53,893 nt of DNA from Bacteroidota bacterium. Its GTDB lineage: Bacteria > Bacteroidota > Bacteroidia > Cytophagales > Cytophagaceae. Below the pieces are notes generated by a model. The model had not been told where the DNA came from, made no database searches, and worked only from the letters and a program-made list of their open reading frames with translations. The position numbers and the translations under genes were made by a program. Where the stretch lies: positions 1 to 53,893 of the forward strand of contig JAEWAY010000025.1 of assembly GCA_023391415.1 (NCBI GenBank). Direction: 5' to 3'. Below, in pieces: positions 50,199 through 53,893 of the stretch. Position 1 is the first letter of the stretch; every line of letters starts with the position of its first letter.

Positions 50199-53024
50199 AT
50201 GGTGTTTTGTATTAACGCGAAATTTAATAGGATGCTTTTACGATTGAGATTTTTGATGGTTTTGTCCGGTCTGGCTGGAATAGTGATTTTTTCATCCGAC
50301 GCCTGCGCGCAAGTGGTGTCTTTTCAGGGGATGCTTCAGGATAAAGTAGACCAGGTGGAAGTACCGATGGCCTACCTGTCTTTGCATACTCCCGCGGATA
50401 GCGCTCTTCTTTACGCGGTATACGCGGATACGGCGGGGCATTTCTATTTTTCCGGCGTGGTGTCGGGGGAATATCTGTTGTATATAAACGCCTTTGGCTA
50501 TAAGGAGAAATATGTACGGGTAGATCTGTCCGGGTCTGTAAGGGATTTTGTGATACAGGTAGATCCGGATATCCAGAGTCTGGAAGGGATTGTGATAAAG
50601 GGAAGAATTCCGCCAGTGGAGCAAAAAGGCGATACGACGGTATACAACGCGGACGCTTTTAAGACATTGCCCAACGCGGACGCGGAAGATCTGGTGAAAA
50701 AACTACCTGGTGTCACGGTCCGGAACGGGGAGGTAACGGCGCAGGGTGAAAAAGTGACGGAAATCTATGTGGACGGAAAGCCTTTTTTTGGGCAGGATCC
50801 GAATACGGCTCTGAAATCGCTCCCCGCGGATATTATCGACAAAGTGGAAATTCTCGATAGGGGAAGTGATCAGGCGCAGTTTACCGGCTTTGACGATGGA
50901 GACCGGATCAAGGCGATTAATATCGTGACGAAAAAGGACCGGAGAAACGGCGAGTTTGGTCGCGGATATCTGGGTTATGGCAGCGACGATCGTTACAACG
51001 CGGGCGCTACGCTCAACCTGTTTAATGGCAACCGGCGTATTACCGTGCTTGGGATTTCCAACAATATCAATCAGCAAAACTTTTCGGGAGACGACCTGGC
51101 GAGTATCGCGGACGGAGGAGGTCGTGGAGGAGGGGGCAGGTTCAGACCTGGTGGTAGAGGCCCGAACGAAGCGCTTTCCGTGAATCAGCAAAATGGAATT
51201 ACCCGTACCAACGCGCTGGGAATCAATTTTACAGACTCCATAGGTAGTAAAGTGAACTTCACAGGAAGTTATTTTTACAACAGGGCCAATAATACCAACA
51301 GGCAATATGTCAATCGTAATTACTTCATAGCTGGAGGAGGAGATTCCTCGCAGGTATATCGTCAGCAGGGTGATGAAAACAGTCTCGCGCGGAATCATCG
51401 CCTGAATATGCGGATCGACTACCAGATCGATTCGTCCAATTCGCTACTGCTTAGACCAATACTTTCCGTACAGGAACTGGATGGCGGAAGCGCGCTTTTC
51501 TCTGAAAATATTTTTTCGCCCGGCAATGTCCGTTCGATCAGTAGTAATGACTATACCCAGCGTTCGCGATCGGTTGATTTTCGCAACAACGCTTTGTATC
51601 GCCATTCTTTTAGAAAAAAAGGGCGTACCCTCAGTGTCGATCTGGAGACCGCTTTTTCGGTAATTGACGGTGACGACAGATTGCTGGCGAATAACGAATA
51701 CGCTTCAGATTCCAGGATCAGCCAGGACTCGCTCAATCAGCGAACCAACCTTCGCCAAAACGCGTATACCCTGGGCACGGACTGGCGCTATACTGAACCT
51801 GTCGGCAAATCGGGGCAGTTGATGTTGCGCTATGAGGTGGAAGTGTCCAACAGAAACTATGACAAGGAAACTTCGGATTGGTTGGGCGCGGACCTGTACA
51901 GGCTGGACAGTACCTTGTCCGGTAACTACGAGTCCCGCTATCTGACCAATGAAGGGGGCGTCTCCTACCGGCTTAATCTGAAAAAACTCTCCGGAAGCGT
52001 TGGGCTGAACTATCAAAACGCCCGCCTGACCAACCATCAGGCTTTGCCGGTGGAATCATCCATTGATCAAAGCTTTAACGCTATCCTGCCCAACGCCATG
52101 CTTCGGTATTCGATTTCCAGGGAAAAGAATATCCGTGTGTTCTACAGGGCGGGAACCAGTCTGCCCTCGGTCAATCAGTTGAACAATATTGTCAACAACA
52201 GCAATCCCCTGTTAGTGACTCAGGGCAATCCGGACCTGAAGCAGGAGTACAGTCACCGGATATTTACCCGGATCGCCCTGGGACAAAGCGATACGTACAA
52301 GTCGCTCAATATATTCGCTTTTGTGCAAAACACCTTCAACTATATTGGCAACGCGGTCATGTCGCCCGGGGCGGATACGGTATTGAGCAATGGCTATACC
52401 CTCAGGGAAGGCGCGCGACTGACAACTCCGACCAATATGAATGGGTACTGGATGGGGCGTTCCAGTCTTACGTATAGTTTTCCTCTGGATCTTATCAAGT
52501 CCAATATTGGCCTTACTACAGGGTATACCTATTCGAGGACGCCCGGCCTGATCAACGATGAACGTAACTTTGTCAATAACCACGGCATTACGGAGAGTAT
52601 TACGATCGGAAGCAATTTTAGCCGCAATTTTGATTTTACGCTGGGTTATATGGCCAGTTACAATATTGTCAAGAGCGTTTTACTTCCCGAAAGTAACCAG
52701 AACTATTTTTTTCATACTCTGGAATTTAAGGCGGAATATGTGTTCAACAATGGATTTTTGCTGCAAAGCAATATAGGCCAGTACCTGTACCGTGGTTTGA
52801 GTTCGAGCTTCAACAGAGATTTCGTACTCTGGAATGTAGGCGTAGGAAAAAAAATCCTCAAGGATCAGCGGGGAGAATTGCGCCTGAGCGTGTTTGATAT
52901 TCTGAACCAGAACAACAGCGTTTCCCGGAATGTAACGGAAAACTATGTGGAAGATGTCGGCAACTCGATTCTGAACCGCTATTTCATGCTGACTTTTTCG
53001 TATAATTTCAGGAAGTTTAATTAA
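50199..53024 (+). CDS. TonB-dependent-receptor-like outer-membrane protein
   Basis: A 941-residue protein. ATG 50199 is used; an ATG at 50232 gives a cleaner signal peptide ending SDACAQ. A carboxypeptidase-regulatory-like domain (about 40-125) is followed by a TonB plug-like domain (about 130-250, VKKLPGVTVRNGEVTAQGE, YVDGKPFFGQDPN), and then a large beta-barrel with many aromatic-rich strands ending in YFMLTFSYNFRKFN. A Gly-rich loop lies near 315-330. It belongs to the OMP_b-brl/TonB-receptor class of Bacteroidota; the ligand is unknown. No SusD partner is present, so it is not a canonical Sus pair. Confidence 0.85.
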   Translation: MVFCINAKFNRMLLRLRFLMVLSGLAGIVIFSSDACAQVVSFQGMLQDKVDQVEVPMAYLSLHTPADSALLYAVYADTAGHFYFSGVVSGEYLLYINAFGYKEKYVRVDLSGSVRDFVIQVDPDIQSLEGIVIKGRIPPVEQKGDTTVYNADAFKTLPNADAEDLVKKLPGVTVRNGEVTAQGEKVTEIYVDGKPFFGQDPNTALKSLPADIIDKVEILDRGSDQAQFTGFDDGDRIKAINIVTKKDRRNGEFGRGYLGYGSDDRYNAGATLNLFNGNRRITVLGISNNINQQNFSGDDLASIADGGGRGGGGRFRPGGRGPNEALSVNQQNGITRTNALGINFTDSIGSKVNFTGSYFYNRANNTNRQYVNRNYFIAGGGDSSQVYRQQGDENSLARNHRLNMRIDYQIDSSNSLLLRPILSVQELDGGSALFSENIFSPGNVRSISSNDYTQRSRSVDFRNNALYRHSFRKKGRTLSVDLETAFSVIDGDDRLLANNEYASDSRISQDSLNQRTNLRQNAYTLGTDWRYTEPVGKSGQLMLRYEVEVSNRNYDKETSDWLGADLYRLDSTLSGNYESRYLTNEGGVSYRLNLKKLSGSVGLNYQNARLTNHQALPVESSIDQSFNAILPNAMLRYSISREKNIRVFYRAGTSLPSVNQLNNIVNNSNPLLVTQGNPDLKQEYSHRIFTRIALGQSDTYKSLNIFAFVQNTFNYIGNAVMSPGADTVLSNGYTLREGARLTTPTNMNGYWMGRSSLTYSFPLDLIKSNIGLTTGYTYSRTPGLINDERNFVNNHGITESITIGSNFSRNFDFTLGYMASYNIVKSVLLPESNQNYFFHTLEFKAEYVFNNGFLLQSNIGQYLYRGLSSSFNRDFVLWNVGVGKKILKDQRGELRLSVFDILNQNNSVSRNVTENYVEDVGNSILNRYFMLTFSYNFRKFN

Positions 53025-53240
53025 GAGCTTTAAAAACATGAAAGGGGAATGGTGATCATGAAAAAGTGATCGGCAACTCCCACGGAATTACATAAAAATG
53101 ACTTCGAGTTATCGAAGCAATTGACAATCATAGACTTGTATTTGATTAAAAAACACGGTCTTTGAACTATTGAAAAAGGAGGAATGGAGAAGCAAGGGGA
53201 AGAGATAAAAAGGATGCCTGAAAGGAGCTTTTGTCCTTTC

Positions 53241-53893
53241 TTAACTACAGGTTTTACATCCCTGAGCTTTGTTTAGGGTAACTCGTTGATCTCTCGCGAG
53301 TCTGATTTTCTGTGTGAAGTCCATGGAGAGTGAGAGGGATTTTAGCGAGTATGCTTCCAGCGGGGTGTATCCCTTTAGGCTTCCATGGGGCCTTATGGCT
53401 GTATAGTCAAGAATATGATCCGGCAGTCCATGAGTCAACTGCTGGAAGTTTTGTGGATCTTGCTTTCGTATGTACCGCTTCATGATTTTGTGTATGGCTT
53501 CTATGGGCGAGTTGGAGAAAGCGATGTCCTTGAGCGCTATGAGTTTGGTAATCTTAGGATCCTGAGTTATTTCTAACCATTCTTCCACGGAGAGCGCGTT
53601 GTTTTCGCATCCTCCGTCGGATACCAGTATAGACACCAGTTGATCGGGATGGTACTTTCGTATGGTTTGCATGGCCATTTGCAGCGCTTCGATCACGTTT
53701 TGCGCGCTGTTCCTGAGTGAACAAGCCCATCCGAGTATGTATTTTGAGAAGTTGTCGGAAACGAAAACGATGGCCGCTTTTGTACCGTCTGGAAGCGGGT
53801 AGAAGGTGGTGTCTACATGTAGGAACTGGTTAGGCGCTGTAGAAACGATTCCTTTTGTTTTATCGGGCGGTCGTATGAACCGTCTCTTCAATC
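53241..53893 (-). CDS. Partial DDE transposase (integrase core)
   Basis: The frame ends at TAA 53241-53243 and continues to the right edge without a confirmed start, so the N-terminal part is outside. The integrase-core DDE triad is visible: Asp in FLHVDTTF, Asp in LVSDGGCENN and Glu in NSPIEAIHKIMKRYIR. RPHGSLKGYTPLEAY is the usual post-Glu motif, like IS3-type elements. The C-terminus ends in GCKTCS, an uncommon Cys-containing tail. The visible part has no frameshift. Confidence 0.82.
   Translation of the reverse strand, partial: LKRRFIRPPDKTKGIVSTAPNQFLHVDTTFYPLPDGTKAAIVFVSDNFSKYILGWACSLRNSAQNVIEALQMAMQTIRKYHPDQLVSILVSDGGCENNALSVEEWLEITQDPKITKLIALKDIAFSNSPIEAIHKIMKRYIRKQDPQNFQQLTHGLPDHILDYTAIRPHGSLKGYTPLEAYSLKSLSLSMDFTQKIRLARDQRVTLNKAQGCKTCS
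53241..53893 (-). mobile_element. Insertion sequence fragment, right end beyond the window
   Basis: The transposase gene marks an IS element, IS3-like by the DDE spacing. Terminal repeats cannot be defined because one end is missing. The 200 bases between the TonB-like gene and the transposase include the palindrome CTTCGA-GTTA-TCGAAG (53102-53117), which could lie within or next to the IS border. Confidence 0.55.

Overview
The window looks like chromosomal core from a Bacteroidota bacterium, most likely of the Cytophagales. The evidence is a secreted protein with the gliding-motility/T9SS type B C-terminal domain (CHU_C type), a BshC bacillithiol enzyme, the rpmB-rpmG-DUF4295 ribosomal cluster, DUF1361, DUF3820, DUF6496 and TIGR02757 proteins, carboxypeptidase-regulatory-domain outer-membrane proteins, and many copies of the Bacteroidota -7 promoter motif TAnnTTTG. 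Almost all of it is ordinary housekeeping and envelope gene content. There is no rRNA, CRISPR array, prophage or defence island. The only mobile DNA is a transposase gene cut by the right edge.

Layout. 1-6.2 kb: a cut-off membrane methyltransferase-like gene, rlmD, a secreted T9SS-type protein and a hybrid histidine kinase. 6.2-6.8 kb: a gene-free stretch whose inverted repeats suggest a structured RNA. 6.8-12.7 kb: metallophosphoesterase, DJ-1/PfpI protein, bshC plus 5-formyl-THF cyclo-ligase, a TUDOR-like small protein, a response regulator overlapping a small lipoprotein, and a beta-barrel protein. 13-24.7 kb: clpB, a HupE/UreJ membrane protein, tRNA-Ser(UGA), a mltG-thioesterase operon, the threonylcarbamoyl-AMP synthase, an LpxL-like acyltransferase, a WbqC protein and clpC. 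24.8-31.9 kb: an ArsR-type regulator with a palindromic operator, a [2Fe-2S] ferredoxin and a YjjG nucleotidase, then rpmB-rpmG-DUF4295, ftsY, rimO, DUF1361-dgkA and queA. 31.9-41 kb: ispD-NUDIX, folK, sppA, bioB, a membrane/PRC-barrel pair and bioF-bioD-bioA. 41-54 kb: two secreted proteins of unclear role, a DUF6496 protein, nfeD-kdsB, a DUF4905-LysM-TIGR02757 operon, a DUF3820 protein, a large TonB-receptor-like outer-membrane protein and the partial IS transposase.

How the genes fit together. The biotin genes cover pimeloyl thioester to biotin (BioF, BioA, BioD, BioB) without BioC or BioH here. ClpB (disaggregation) and ClpC (with an IGF loop for ClpP) give two arms of protein quality control. 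MltG, KdsB, LpxL-like, WbqC, DgkA, SppA, NfeD and LysM proteins serve the envelope. RlmD, RimO, QueA, TsaC, L28, L33 and tRNA-Ser serve translation.

The most interesting signals are regulatory. In several genes the -7 motif lies only 3-10 nt before the start codon, suggesting leaderless or near-leaderless mRNAs. The ftsY promoter reuses the T-run of the preceding terminator. The ArsR gene has a near-perfect palindrome touching its own -7 box. A candidate structured RNA lies at 6437-6623. I did not find a convincing wholly new multi-gene system.
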